Positions 27,826 to 36,461 of a DNA stretch of 64,000 bases are shown here, piece by piece (position 1 is the stretch's first letter; each line of letters opens with the position of its first letter). The notes under the pieces are model-generated. The model saw only the letters and a program-made list of their open reading frames with translations. It searched no databases and was not told where the DNA came from. The DNA is from Ruegeria sp. EL01 (GTDB lineage: Bacteria; Pseudomonadota; Alphaproteobacteria; Rhodobacterales; Rhodobacteraceae): positions 186,001 through 250,000 of the forward strand of contig NZ_OMPS01000048.1 of the NCBI RefSeq assembly GCF_900313035.1. The letters run 5' to 3'. The position numbers and the translations under genes are program-made.

Positions 27826-28002
27826 ACCGAGTAATTCCTACGGACATTGCCAACACTGCGTGCGGTCTCGGCCCGGCCAACGGATGTTTTTGTATCACGC
27901 CTCAAGATTTGTTTACGCAACGTAGGCGACTCATGAGTTTTAAGCGTTGTTTACTTGGCACTTTCGTCTATCAAGGCCGGTGACACCGATAAAAGCAGGC
28001 AA

Positions 28003-29034
28003 ATGCAACACAATCCCGACTCCTTTCAAAAGGACACCGATCAGACGCATGCGCGGGATTGGGTAAAAGTTCTCTCATCTTATCGCGAACCCAGCGGATC
28101 CCGAAGTGCCTTCGAGCTTGCCGTTACGCTTGGCCCGTTCATCGCCTTGTGGGCTTTTGCCTGGTTTGCCTTGTCTTTCAGCGGCTGGTTGGCCTTCTTC
28201 GTTGCCCTGTGCAACGCCGGTTTCTTGCTGCGCCTGTTTGCCATCCAGCATGATTGCGGACACAGCGCCTTTTTCAGCAACCGCACGGCCAGCGACTGGC
28301 TGGGGCGCGTCATTGGCGTGCTGACCTTGACACCCTATGACGTGTGGCGCCGGTCACATGCGATGCATCACAGCTCTGCCGGCAATCTGGGGCGGCGGGG
28401 CATGGGTGACATTCACACGCTGACCGTAGCTGAATACAAAGAGTTGTCGCCGCTAGGGCGTTGGTCTTACAGGCTTTATCGCCATCCAATCGTGTTGTTC
28501 GGCCTTGGACCCGGCTATCTGTTCTTCTTTCAGAACAGGCTGCCTTTGGGGTTCACACACCAGGCACGGTACTGGGTCAGCGCTATGGGGACAAATGCAG
28601 GGATCCTGATAGCATTATCGCTGATCTACTACTTCGGTGGCCTGATGCCGATCCTTCTGATTTTTGTTCCAACGACCCTGCTGGCCGCAACCGCCGGGGT
28701 CTGGCTGTTTTATGTGCAACACCAGTTCGAAGACACCCATTGGGCCGAGGAAACGGATTGGGACCTGCACGATGCAGCCCTGCATGGCAGCTCGCACTAT
28801 GTGTTGCCCAAAATGCTGCAATGGATGAGCGCGAATATCGGCATTCATCACGTGCATCACTTGTACTCTCGCATCCCGTTTTACCGGCTGCCTGAGGTCC
28901 TGCGCGATCACGCCGTTCTTGCGCAGAGCAACCGGATGACCATCCGTGAAAGCCTGTCCAACGCGCGCCTGCACCTATGGGATGAGCAAAGCAAAAAGCT
29001 GCTGTCCTTCGCGCAGGCCAGATTGCTGGGCTGA
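28003..29034 (+). CDS. Fatty acid desaturase family protein
   Basis: A 343-residue membrane di-iron enzyme. The three histidine clusters are complete: HDCGH, HAMHHSSAG and HHVHH, placed among four or more membrane helices as in acyl-lipid desaturases of the DesA/omega-6 class. It introduces a double bond (or hydroxyl group) into acyl chains or related lipids at the inner membrane. The frame begins with TTG at 27955; ATG at 28003 is taken as start, but its ribosome site is weak and short-spaced. About 175 bases with no gene precede it. Confidence 0.88.
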   Translation: MQHNPDSFQKDTDQTHARDWVKVLSSYREPSGSRSAFELAVTLGPFIALWAFAWFALSFSGWLAFFVALCNAGFLLRLFAIQHDCGHSAFFSNRTASDWLGRVIGVLTLTPYDVWRRSHAMHHSSAGNLGRRGMGDIHTLTVAEYKELSPLGRWSYRLYRHPIVLFGLGPGYLFFFQNRLPLGFTHQARYWVSAMGTNAGILIALSLIYYFGGLMPILLIFVPTTLLAATAGVWLFYVQHQFEDTHWAEETDWDLHDAALHGSSHYVLPKMLQWMSANIGIHHVHHLYSRIPFYRLPEVLRDHAVLAQSNRMTIRESLSNARLHLWDEQSKKLLSFAQARLLG

Positions 29035-29231
29035 ACCAGGCGAAAATTCAATCTCCGCACGTAATTGCGATTTGCCTGTGTTAGAAGACGAGGCTCAACG
29101 TTTTGGTTTCGGGGCAGACTCTGCGGGTTTAGCATACCACGGGCAATGGCCTGTCGCTGCGAGATACCGCAGCAAAAGCCAAGAAAGTAATTTTTTCAGA
29201 CCGCTTTGAGACCCAAAAAGAGCCCAATGAC

Positions 29232-29918
29232 CTAGTCATCTGAAACAACAAAGACCCTTAGACCGCGTAGCTTGAATTCCACAAAGTCTTTTTCATATTC
29301 CCCCGATAGGACAGAAAACGGATCATCTGAAACGCCGATCCCCAAAATTCCGAGTGTTTTTTCAACGGAAAGCTGAGCCGGAGGTTCGATAACGCTACTC
29401 CATCCTACCCTTCTTGGCCGCGGCGCTCCAGACAACTGCGCCGTATACCAAATTCCTGCGTTGTTTTCACCACCGGCCGCCTGAAAATGTAACCGGGTTG
29501 GTTTAATGTCACCCGTCCCGAACACACCGGACACATCTACGTGGCCACTTTGCGGTAAGAAGTGTTTCGAATAGGCGCAACCTGTCAGGTCAACGTCAAG
29601 TATCAGGTTTAGGTTATTGCGAACGCGTGCCGTGTCAATCTTCGTGGACTTGTAGTGCTCGGGGGACGACGTATTGACGGTCAGTTCCCCAGTGTCACGC
29701 AAATCGATTTGAGTCGACAGACGCATGGGTCGAAATCCAACGGGGCAAGAGGCGCGCGCCACACCCGGCTCCAGGTCTCTCAACTTGGCTATTGTGAATT
29801 CACTGGGCCAGAATTCAATTTCCCATGTGCGGGCAGCAACCGGAGTGTTCAAAATCGCGAAGGCCAAAGACGCTAGAAATACAAGCCGTACAGCTTTACC
29901 GAATAACACGTGGTTCAT
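29232..29918 (-). CDS. Secreted two-cysteine protein, second of a tandem pair
   Basis: A 228-residue protein with a Sec signal peptide (residues 1-29, ending TPVAARA-like AARTW). The mature part has exactly two cysteines (SCPVGFRP and TGCAYSKHF), probably a disulfide, and a beta-rich pattern. No known family is recognised. Its last ~50 residues align with those of the gene just upstream (DDPFSV..., EFKLRGLRVF), and both cysteines fall at matching places, so the two look like diverged paralogues. Its ATG overlaps the upstream stop by four bases (ATGA). The region is more AT-rich than its neighbours. Confidence 0.75.
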   Translation of the reverse strand: MNHVLFGKAVRLVFLASLAFAILNTPVAARTWEIEFWPSEFTIAKLRDLEPGVARASCPVGFRPMRLSTQIDLRDTGELTVNTSSPEHYKSTKIDTARVRNNLNLILDVDLTGCAYSKHFLPQSGHVDVSGVFGTGDIKPTRLHFQAAGGENNAGIWYTAQLSGAPRPRRVGWSSVIEPPAQLSVEKTLGILGIGVSDDPFSVLSGEYEKDFVEFKLRGLRVFVVSDD

Positions 29919-30625
29919 TTTTGACGATCCTCGGGCATGGGGAACTCTATGGAACCGCGAAGTCTCAAATCCACCAGCATCTCGCCGTCACCTTCTTTTG
30001 TCTGAAAAGGAATGTCTCCTAATTTCAACAAAAAGTTCAGACTACCTAAGACATCAGGTGCTTCAACCTCACCCTTGTCGTAATTCCATCTCCGGCGCAA
30101 TGTTCGCTGATATGTTAGCGAAAAGCTCTCGCTCTGATCCGGCGTTACAGCATCTCTTTTGTGAACCGTGAAATTCCCAACTTCGCCCGAAACCGTGTAA
30201 ACAAGGCCCACAAACTCAGGAAAACCAAGGTATTCGCAAAAGTAGAGCACTGTGCGAAACTCCACATCTACAGCATCTGCAGCCTGCTCCCTTGAATAGA
30301 ACTTCGTTGCAAACCGAGCCTGGCTTTCTGGCCCCTTGGCATCGGTTTGGCCACCTCGCCGCACCACGACCGGCTTTGTGCGTCGCGCTGTTCGGACAAA
30401 GGATGACAGGTCATGCGTCTGTGGAACCAAAGCCACGACAGAATCGACTTTTGAGGGGCGCGCCGGAGCGTTGCACGCAAAACTGGACTCGGGTGTGAGT
30501 ATTTTCAGTTCCTCAGAAACACGACCACTATTCAGGTGGAGGTGCACATTTTGTGTCTGCGCTTGAACGCCCGACCAGGCTGAGAGCAGCACAACGATTA
30601 AGAGAGGTTTGAATACTTGGATCAT
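29915..30625 (-). CDS. Secreted two-cysteine protein, first of a tandem pair
   Basis: A 236-residue protein beginning MIQVFKPLLIVVLLSAWSGVQAQ, a clear signal peptide (about 23 residues). The mature domain holds two cysteines (ACNAPARP and YFCEYLGFP), a basic patch (RTARRTKPVVVRRGG) and ends with GDIPFQT and VDLRLRGSIEF, which match the tail of the next gene. The frame extends to 30706, but that would lack a signal peptide at the start; ATG 30625 is chosen. Function unknown. It lies 52 bases downstream of bolA on the same strand. Confidence 0.75.
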   Translation of the reverse strand: MIQVFKPLLIVVLLSAWSGVQAQTQNVHLHLNSGRVSEELKILTPESSFACNAPARPSKVDSVVALVPQTHDLSSFVRTARRTKPVVVRRGGQTDAKGPESQARFATKFYSREQAADAVDVEFRTVLYFCEYLGFPEFVGLVYTVSGEVGNFTVHKRDAVTPDQSESFSLTYQRTLRRRWNYDKGEVEAPDVLGSLNFLLKLGDIPFQTKEGDGEMLVDLRLRGSIEFPMPEDRQK

Positions 30626-30677
30626 TTCAACGTTCGAATAGATACAATCTAAGGCAGAACAAAGGCAGGTTTCTTGG

Positions 30678-30932
30678 TTAAACCCCAATGTCCAACGCCA
30701 GCGCATGGATGCGCGGCACTATGTCGCCCAGTGCCTTGTGAACCGCGCGATGCCGGGCGACGCGGGATTGGCCTTCGAACGCAGACGCGCGGATTCGGAC
30801 GTTGAAATGGCTTTCGCCGCCCTCTTGAAAACCTGCATGGCCGCGGTGGCTTTCGCTATCGTCCACGACGTCAAGCTCATGCGGGTCAAATGCGGTCTGC
30901 AGACGGTTTTGGATCTCTTCGGTGATGCTCAT
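30678..30932 (-). CDS. bolA: BolA family protein
   Basis: An 84-residue BolA protein: EEIQNRLQTAFDPHELDVVDDSESHRGHAG, then the FNVRIRASAFEGQSRVARHRAVHKAL signature with the conserved His. BolA proteins pair with monothiol glutaredoxins in iron-sulfur handling and can affect cell shape. It is divergent from the J-domain protein gene 106 bases away; this bolA/J-protein pairing ahead of cobS and cobT is common in Rhodobacteraceae. Confidence 0.93.
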   Translation of the reverse strand: MSITEEIQNRLQTAFDPHELDVVDDSESHRGHAGFQEGGESHFNVRIRASAFEGQSRVARHRAVHKALGDIVPRIHALALDIGV

Positions 30933-31038
30933 TTTTTGCTCAACGGCAAATTAATTGCCGTCCCCCTCTTCTACTTTCGGCTGCTTAGACTAAACTGCTG
31001 CCTCCGAGTCGAAAAGATACGTTCGTGAGGATCAGAGC

Positions 31039-31662
31039 ATGGCAAAGTCAGACCCCTTCGGATTCGATATGTCCGTTTCCACGTCCAAGAAAAAGAACCC
31101 GCGCGGGCGTCGCGGCATGTCGGGTGCGTCAGAAACCTCGGTTCGGGTCTGCGACCATGAAGGCTGTGAAGAGGCGGGCAAGTTTCGCGCGCCCAAAGCT
31201 CCGGACGTGTTGGATGATTTCTTCTGGTTTTGTCAGCAGCATGTGCGCGAATATAACCAGAAATGGAACTTCTTCGACGGCACCACCGAGGCCGAGCTGA
31301 ACGCGCAACGGTCCAAGGACAAAGTGTGGGAGCGCGAGACCAAACCGATGGGCGACCCCGAAGCCCGCGCCTGGGCGCGGCTGGGCATTGAAGACCCGCA
31401 TCAGGTCCTGGGCGAAAACGCGACCAAAAACCCGGGCCGCGCAAACACCGGCGGCCGTCGCTTGCCCCCTACCGAGCGTCGCGCTGTTGAGATCCTCGAG
31501 GCGCAGGACAGCTGGTCCAAGGCCGAGATACGCAAGGCCTATAAGAAGCTGATCAAAGTACTGCACCCGGACATGAACGGCGGCGACCGCTCGCAGGAAG
31601 AACAGCTACAAGAGGTCGTATGGGCCTGGGATCAGATCAAGGACAGCCGGAGCTTTAAATAG
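31039..31662 (+). CDS. J-domain (DnaJ-like) protein
   Basis: A 207-residue protein with an unusual layout. The J domain is at the C-terminus (about residues 148-205), with the HPD motif at 176-178 followed by MNGGDRSQEE. The N-terminal part has a basic KKKNPRGRRG stretch and two cysteines in VCDHEGCEEAG, a possible half metal site. It should stimulate an Hsp70 partner, with the N-terminal region giving client choice. In related genomes it is usually followed by cobS; here about 3 kb of inserted DNA separates them. Confidence 0.9.
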   Translation: MAKSDPFGFDMSVSTSKKKNPRGRRGMSGASETSVRVCDHEGCEEAGKFRAPKAPDVLDDFFWFCQQHVREYNQKWNFFDGTTEAELNAQRSKDKVWERETKPMGDPEARAWARLGIEDPHQVLGENATKNPGRANTGGRRLPPTERRAVEILEAQDSWSKAEIRKAYKKLIKVLHPDMNGGDRSQEEQLQEVVWAWDQIKDSRSFK

Positions 31663-32543
31663 GTTTGGCTGTTCGTCGGATGGGCATGCTGGAACTGCGC
31701 TTGGTAGTTGGGTGAGTCCTCAACAGAACCGATGGTGACCATTGGTGGCACTGGGGCACCACGTCGAAATCAGCGGATACCCGACATTTGGTGTATTAAT
31801 TGGAAGGGTCAGGGTGCGGGACGCATCCGACTTTTGCTAGTGCGGCTATTGCTGACGCGGAAAACCCTCGCATCTGCCGCAAGAGTGGTTTGGCGGCGTA
31901 GCAAGTTCCCGTTTGCGGTCATTCAAACGCATCGAACTCAACGAGTTTCAATCCGCCTGCCCACTGCGAACTTTGGCGGTGGCGAGAGGCTCGGCGACCG
32001 TTTCTAGATTCTTATTCGCTAAGATACGCCGAATCCTCGGTCGGCCCACAAAGGATCATCCAGATGACCAGTCCTCAGTGAGATTTGTAAAACGATGCGT
32101 TTGATGAGCGGGCACAAAGATTATGTCGCCTCTTCCGCTGATTACAACATAAAACTCATCTCGATCATGCGGTTCCTGCAAATCCAAATCTCCTGGTGCA
32201 TAGAAGGGCCGGTTCAAAGGGGAAGGTTTATTTTTATGCCCAACTCCAGCAGCAGGAATGCAGAATTCCTACATCACAATGCGCCTTAAGGGACAAATTT
32301 GTTGCTTTGTGGGATAAATTGCTGAATAATTTTCCTTAAATGAGAAACGTGTTTCAGGAGAAGATAATGAAGGCGGGCAGTCCAAAAGATTCAATGCACA
32401 TATATGTTTCCAGACACCAGTGTATGGAACGTAGCTTTTTTGGTGGCGCAAGGTCGCAAGACTTTTCTGTCGCTGGAGTGGCGCATCCGTTCGTCTTGCT
32501 GAAAAGCCAGCTAACCAATTGAGACTGCTAGGAGAGAGCATTC
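31663..32543. other. Gene-poor region with decayed DNA before the BCCT gene
   Basis: This 881-base stretch has no intact gene. It holds a broken cupin gene on the minus strand (32012-32274, described separately) and otherwise only short meaningless frames. The part after about 32100 is clearly more AT-rich than the flanking bolA and cob genes. No insertion-sequence end or tRNA was recognised. It probably marks one edge of an inserted segment. Confidence 0.6.
32012..32274 (-). pseudogene. Decayed cupin-domain gene
   Basis: Minus-strand translation gives a recognisable cupin: EFCIPAAGVGHKNK, then PHDRDEFYVVISGRG (motif 1) and IFVPAHQTHRFTNLTED (motif 2). Three lesions are visible. An in-frame TAG (32269-32271) follows the only ATG (32272-32274). 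The loop of roughly a dozen residues normally lying between the two motifs is missing. A one-base loss near 32070 shifts the frame, so that LVIWMILCGPTE, the usual end of this family, is read in the next frame and stops at 32012. The cupin would have been a small single-domain metal protein of unknown substrate. Confidence 0.7.
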
Positions 32544-34196
32544 ATGGCTATTAAACCACCACTAACAAACCTACCCATAGAAACCGCTGAGAACGGTTTT
32601 TATTCGGGTTTCAACCAAATTGTGACCGTAGGATCAAAGATCCTGATCGGCCTTTTGATTCTCTGGGCCGCGGTATGGTCAGAGCAGGCAGGCAATGTAT
32701 TGAAAGGCATTCGCGCTGCCGTCGATGCCAACACTGGCGCTTGGTATATGTATGTCATGGCATTTTACATGGCTGTGTGCATTGTCTTGGCTATTTGGCC
32801 GGCAACCGGAAGGCTTAAGCTGGGTAAGGCCGAGGACGAGCCTGAATTCTCTCGATTCTCTTGGTTTTCGATGATGTTTGGTGCCGGTATTGGTATCGGC
32901 ATGCTGACCTATGCGACCGGTGAACCAATATATCACTTCGGTACAAATCCAGACGTCATACAAGGGCTCTCTGAAGGCTCTACCGCCAACAACGTGCGCG
33001 CGGCCTATAAATGGTCATTCCTGCACTGGGGTTTCAACGCCTGGGGATGTTATGCAGTCATTGGCCTTTCGCTGGCCTTCTTCGCATATTCTCGTGGATT
33101 GCCTCTGACCATCCGTTCCGGTCTTGTGCCATTGTTTGGGAAGTCACTTTCTGGCCCGTTGGAGCACATCATTGATATTGTTTCAGTTGTAGCCACAATT
33201 CTAGGTGTGTCTGTAACGATTGGATACGGTGTTTCGCAGTTTTCTTCGGGAATGTTCAACATTACCGGGGCAGACTGGATGATGAATGCAGAAGGAAGCC
33301 CAACTATCATCGCGATGTTGGTGTCCCTGATAGTTGTTATGTTCGCTTCCACTCTTTCAGCCCTTTCAGGTGTTGGTAAGGGCATCAAGTGGCTGTCCAA
33401 CCTCAACATGGGATTGTCGTTCTTCATTCTGGCGTTTTTCCTGATATTCGGATCAACCCTTTTTGCTCTGGAAGCATTGTTTGTAGGCATATGGGATTAC
33501 ATTTTGGCACTGCCCTCCATGGTCGTAACCGTGTGGACTGCTGATGGTGATCCGGAAAGTGTCGCAAGCAAGCTTGCCGGATGGCAGGCAGGCTGGACCG
33601 TCTTCTATTGGGCTTGGTGGATAGCCTTCGCGCCGTTCGTTGGTCTTTTTCTTGCGCGTATTTCCAAGGGCCGTACAGTTCGCGAATATGTACTGGGCGC
33701 AATGATCGTACCATCGGTCATGTGCTTTGTCTGGTTTACCGTTGTTGGTGGAACGGCAATTGACCTGACGCTTAACGGTGGTGCGGGTGATGCGATAACC
33801 GGTGCGGGGCTTTCCTCGCAGCTGTTTGCGATGATCAACTTCATGTTGTCGCCAGCACTTGCAACCGCAATGTCTGTCATCATCGTGGTCTTGTTGCTGA
33901 CTTACCTGGTCACCTCAGCAGACTCGGCGGTATTGATTATCAACACAATCGCCGCAGCGGGTGATGCGCGCCAGAAGCCAAAGATACACATCATCGTTTG
34001 GGGCGTCGCCCTGACCTTGGTGATTGGTGTGCTTTTGGTTGCTGGCGGTCTGAGCGCGATCAATACGGCGATGATCATTGCGGCTTTGCCGTTCTCAGCG
34101 GTGATGGCACTGATGGGTCTTGCCCTCTTCAAAGCGCTTATCCGCGACGGTATGCGTGAAAAACAAGATGGTGCTTCTGGACAGGCTGCTGAATAA
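32544..34196 (+). CDS. BCCT family transporter (betaine/choline/carnitine-type)
   Basis: A 550-residue transporter with about twelve helices. The glycine motif GAGIGIGM at 113-120, the conserved TGEPIYHF, and the aromatic signature WAWWIAFAPFVGLFLARISKGRT are present. BCCT proteins bring in betaine, choline, carnitine, ectoine or DMSP, mostly with sodium. The substrate cannot be fixed from sequence. AGGAG nine bases before ATG fits. Codon choice is visibly more A/T-ending than in cobS or bolA, and the gene with its terminator interrupts the expected bolA-J protein-cobS order, which suggests it arrived by transfer. Confidence 0.92.
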   Translation: MAIKPPLTNLPIETAENGFYSGFNQIVTVGSKILIGLLILWAAVWSEQAGNVLKGIRAAVDANTGAWYMYVMAFYMAVCIVLAIWPATGRLKLGKAEDEPEFSRFSWFSMMFGAGIGIGMLTYATGEPIYHFGTNPDVIQGLSEGSTANNVRAAYKWSFLHWGFNAWGCYAVIGLSLAFFAYSRGLPLTIRSGLVPLFGKSLSGPLEHIIDIVSVVATILGVSVTIGYGVSQFSSGMFNITGADWMMNAEGSPTIIAMLVSLIVVMFASTLSALSGVGKGIKWLSNLNMGLSFFILAFFLIFGSTLFALEALFVGIWDYILALPSMVVTVWTADGDPESVASKLAGWQAGWTVFYWAWWIAFAPFVGLFLARISKGRTVREYVLGAMIVPSVMCFVWFTVVGGTAIDLTLNGGAGDAITGAGLSSQLFAMINFMLSPALATAMSVIIVVLLLTYLVTSADSAVLIINTIAAAGDARQKPKIHIIVWGVALTLVIGVLLVAGGLSAINTAMIIAALPFSAVMALMGLALFKALIRDGMREKQDGASGQAAE

Positions 34197-34762
34197 ACAC
34201 CTGATAATACAAATCTTAACCCCCCGGTGGCGTACATCGGGGGGTTTTTGTTTGTCTGGTCGCTGGTTCATTGTTCTGGGCGATGTCATCAAATGGCGAA
34301 ATCATCAGGTGTTAGCTCAACAGCACGAGTCGACACCAGATGCGCCGCTAGGCCATTCGCGCCGATCGCGGGAACGCGCCGAGATGCTTTTCCCGACAAA
34401 GAACGCGACCGCGAGGTTGTCGAGGCGGGACCACATAGCCTAGAAGCTGCCACACGCTGCGCTCGCGCGCAGCATTGTCTCAACACTTGCGACGTGGGCT
34501 CAGAAGCGCCCGTTCTCCTCGACATACCAAACTCGTTGCCTATGTCGGAAAGCAGCCATTCTGGATAGCAGGCGGTGCAACGACTGAAAACGACGGCTCG
34601 TTGGTCGCTTCCGCCGATTTCGATATCGCGGATAAGGCCAGTTTCGATGAAACATCCTGACACCGGATTGATCTCGTCTCTTTCCCTTGCCCTTACCAGC
34701 AATATGTTGCACCACACACGGGTTCAAACCCGCCGGGCGGGCAAAGCATAAGGACAAGGCGC
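34197..34762. other. Gene-free stretch between the BCCT gene and cobS
   Basis: After the BCCT terminator this 566-base stretch carries no gene that can be supported. Frames on both strands give short, low-quality peptides with no known motif. The last ~60 bases hold the cobS upstream region, with AAGGACAAGGCGC just before the ATG. A T-arm-like GGGTTCAAACCCG near 34720 was checked and no tRNA can be folded around it. Confidence 0.5.
34218..34249 (+). terminator. Rho-independent terminator of the BCCT gene
   Basis: AACCCCCCG (34218-34226) pairs perfectly with CGGGGGGTT (34238-34246), and the T-run continues to 34249. It lies about 20 bases after the BCCT stop. Confidence 0.9.
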
Positions 34763-35749
34763 ATGGCTGACGGATCGATCGATATCAACGCAAAACCGAC
34801 CGAAGAGATCTCGGTCCGTGAGGTGTTCGGAGTTGACAGCGACATGGCGGTCAAAGGCTTTGCCGAACGCAGTGACCGCGTGCCGGCAATCGATCCGACC
34901 TACAAGTTCGACCCCGAGACGACGCTGGCGATTCTGGCGGGGTTCTCGCACAACCGCCGCGTCATGATCCAAGGCTATCACGGCACAGGCAAATCGACCC
35001 ATATCGAACAGGTCGCCGCCCGCCTGAACTGGCCCGCCGTGCGTGTGAACCTCGACAGTCACATCAGCCGGATCGACCTGATCGGCAAGGACGCGATCAA
35101 GCTGCGCGACGGCAAGCAGGTCACCGAATTCCACGAAGGTATCCTTCCCTGGGCCCTGCGTAATCCCGTTGCCATCGTGTTCGACGAATATGATGCAGGC
35201 CGTGCAGACGTGATGTTCGTGATCCAGCGCGTGCTGGAACATGACGGCAAGCTGACCTTGCTGGACCAGAACGAGATCATCACGCCAAACCCGAACTTCC
35301 GCCTGTTTGCGACTGCGAACACCGTGGGTCTGGGTGACACCACGGGCCTTTATCACGGCACACAACAGATCAACCAGGCGCAGATGGACCGCTGGTCGCT
35401 GGTCTCAACGCTGAACTACCTCAGCCATGATGCCGAGACGATGATCGTTCTGTCCAAGGCACCGCTGTACAACACCGCCGAGGGTCGCAAGACCGTCAGC
35501 CAGATGGTCACCGTCGCCGACCTGACCCGGACCGCCTTCATGAATGGCGACCTGTCCACGGTGATGAGCCCGCGAACCGTGATCAACTGGGCCCAAAACG
35601 CCGATATCTTCCGCGATGTGGGCTATGCCTTCCGCCTGTCCTTCCTTAACAAATGTGATGAGCTGGAGCGCCAGACCGTGGCCGAATTCTATCAGCGTTG
35701 TTTTGACGAGGAACTGCCGGAAAGCGCGGCGAGCGTCAGTCTGGGGTGA
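34763..35749 (+). CDS. cobS: Cobaltochelatase subunit CobS (aerobic B12 pathway)
   Basis: A 328-residue MoxR-like AAA+ ATPase. Walker A GYHGTGKST is at 71-79, Walker B AIVFDEYDAG follows near residue 140, and LFATANTVGLGD is the sensor 1 region. With CobT it forms the AAA ring that drives CobN to insert cobalt into hydrogenobyrinic acid a,c-diamide in the aerobic cobalamin pathway. AAGGA lies upstream of the ATG. cobN is not in the window. It leads a cobS-racemase-like-cobT operon. Confidence 0.95.
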   Translation: MADGSIDINAKPTEEISVREVFGVDSDMAVKGFAERSDRVPAIDPTYKFDPETTLAILAGFSHNRRVMIQGYHGTGKSTHIEQVAARLNWPAVRVNLDSHISRIDLIGKDAIKLRDGKQVTEFHEGILPWALRNPVAIVFDEYDAGRADVMFVIQRVLEHDGKLTLLDQNEIITPNPNFRLFATANTVGLGDTTGLYHGTQQINQAQMDRWSLVSTLNYLSHDAETMIVLSKAPLYNTAEGRKTVSQMVTVADLTRTAFMNGDLSTVMSPRTVINWAQNADIFRDVGYAFRLSFLNKCDELERQTVAEFYQRCFDEELPESAASVSLG

Positions 35750-35762
35750 CAGGAGGTCCGCC

Positions 35763-36461
35763 ATGCATATCGGATTGATTGGCGGGATTGGCGTTGCTGC
35801 AACGGTGGTGTATTATCAACGGCTGAGCGCAGCCATGGCTGCCCGTGGCAAGCCGCTTGAACTGACCATCGTGAATGCGGATGTTCAGAAGTTAATCCGT
35901 AACAATCTGGCCGACGAGCGGGACGCGCAGGCGCAGATCTATGCCGGTTTACTGGATCGGTTACAGGCGGCAGGTGCAGATTGTGCGGCGATTACCTCAC
36001 TGGGTGGGCACTTCTGCTACGACGAAACAGTGCCGCTGTCCCCACTACCATTGGTTTCGGCCGTAAAGCCTTTGGACGCCTATTTCGCCTCTCGGGGGTT
36101 TGGGACCGTTGGGTTGCTGGGCACTCGGGTTGTGATGCAGACAAAACTTTATGGTCAGCTTGTCCAGACCCGGTCAGTCGCGCTGGAAGACGAGATCGAA
36201 ACGCTGGGGCAGACCTATCAGGATATGGCAGTCGCCGGGATATGTTCCGATCGGGATCGCGCGCTGTTTCTGGACGCAGGCCGCCGTATGGTAGATGATT
36301 TGAACGCCGATGCCATCGTGTTGGCCGGTACCGATCTGAACCTTGCTTTTGACGGGCAGGATCCGGGCTATACTGTTGTAGATGCGCTGGATGTACATGT
36401 GGATGTGCTGGCACGTCTGGCAAGTGAAGAAATGATGCTTGAAGAAGCAGGGGCAGACTAA
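35763..36461 (+). CDS. Aspartate/glutamate racemase-fold protein lacking both catalytic cysteines
   Basis: A 232-residue protein starting MHIGLIGGIG, as in the Asp/Glu racemase superfamily, with GFGTVGLLGTR-type second-domain strands. These cofactor-free racemases use two Cys. Here the first site reads AAITSLGGHFC (Ser79 where the family has Cys in CNTxH) and the second reads VLAGTDLNL (Gly189 where the family has GCTE). A normal racemase mechanism is therefore unlikely. GGAGG precedes the ATG at 35763. It lies 13 bases after cobS and overlaps cobT by one base (TAATG), so it is made with both chelatase subunits. It may have another activity or a binding role. Confidence 0.85.
   Translation: MHIGLIGGIGVAATVVYYQRLSAAMAARGKPLELTIVNADVQKLIRNNLADERDAQAQIYAGLLDRLQAAGADCAAITSLGGHFCYDETVPLSPLPLVSAVKPLDAYFASRGFGTVGLLGTRVVMQTKLYGQLVQTRSVALEDEIETLGQTYQDMAVAGICSDRDRALFLDAGRRMVDDLNADAIVLAGTDLNLAFDGQDPGYTVVDALDVHVDVLARLASEEMMLEEAGAD

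Noticed and set aside
31708..32007. 99-codon plus-strand frame upstream of the BCCT gene
   Set aside because: No ribosome site, no family resemblance, and it lies in a decayed region.
32420..32543. Possible riboswitch before the BCCT gene
   Set aside because: Repeated GGCGCA-like pieces were examined, but no known glycine or other aptamer consensus fits.
34289..34717. 142-codon minus-strand frame between the BCCT gene and cobS
   Set aside because: Composition is unlike a real protein (scattered Cys, Arg and Ser), no ribosome site, no motif; gene-free DNA is more likely.
34700..34740. GGGTTCAAACCCG resembling a tRNA T-arm
   Set aside because: No acceptor stem, D-arm or anticodon arm can be placed around it; the stem is four bases and the flanks do not pair.
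34600..34762. Possible cobalamin riboswitch before cobS
   Set aside because: The B12-box and the other conserved blocks of the riboswitch could not be found in the upstream sequence.
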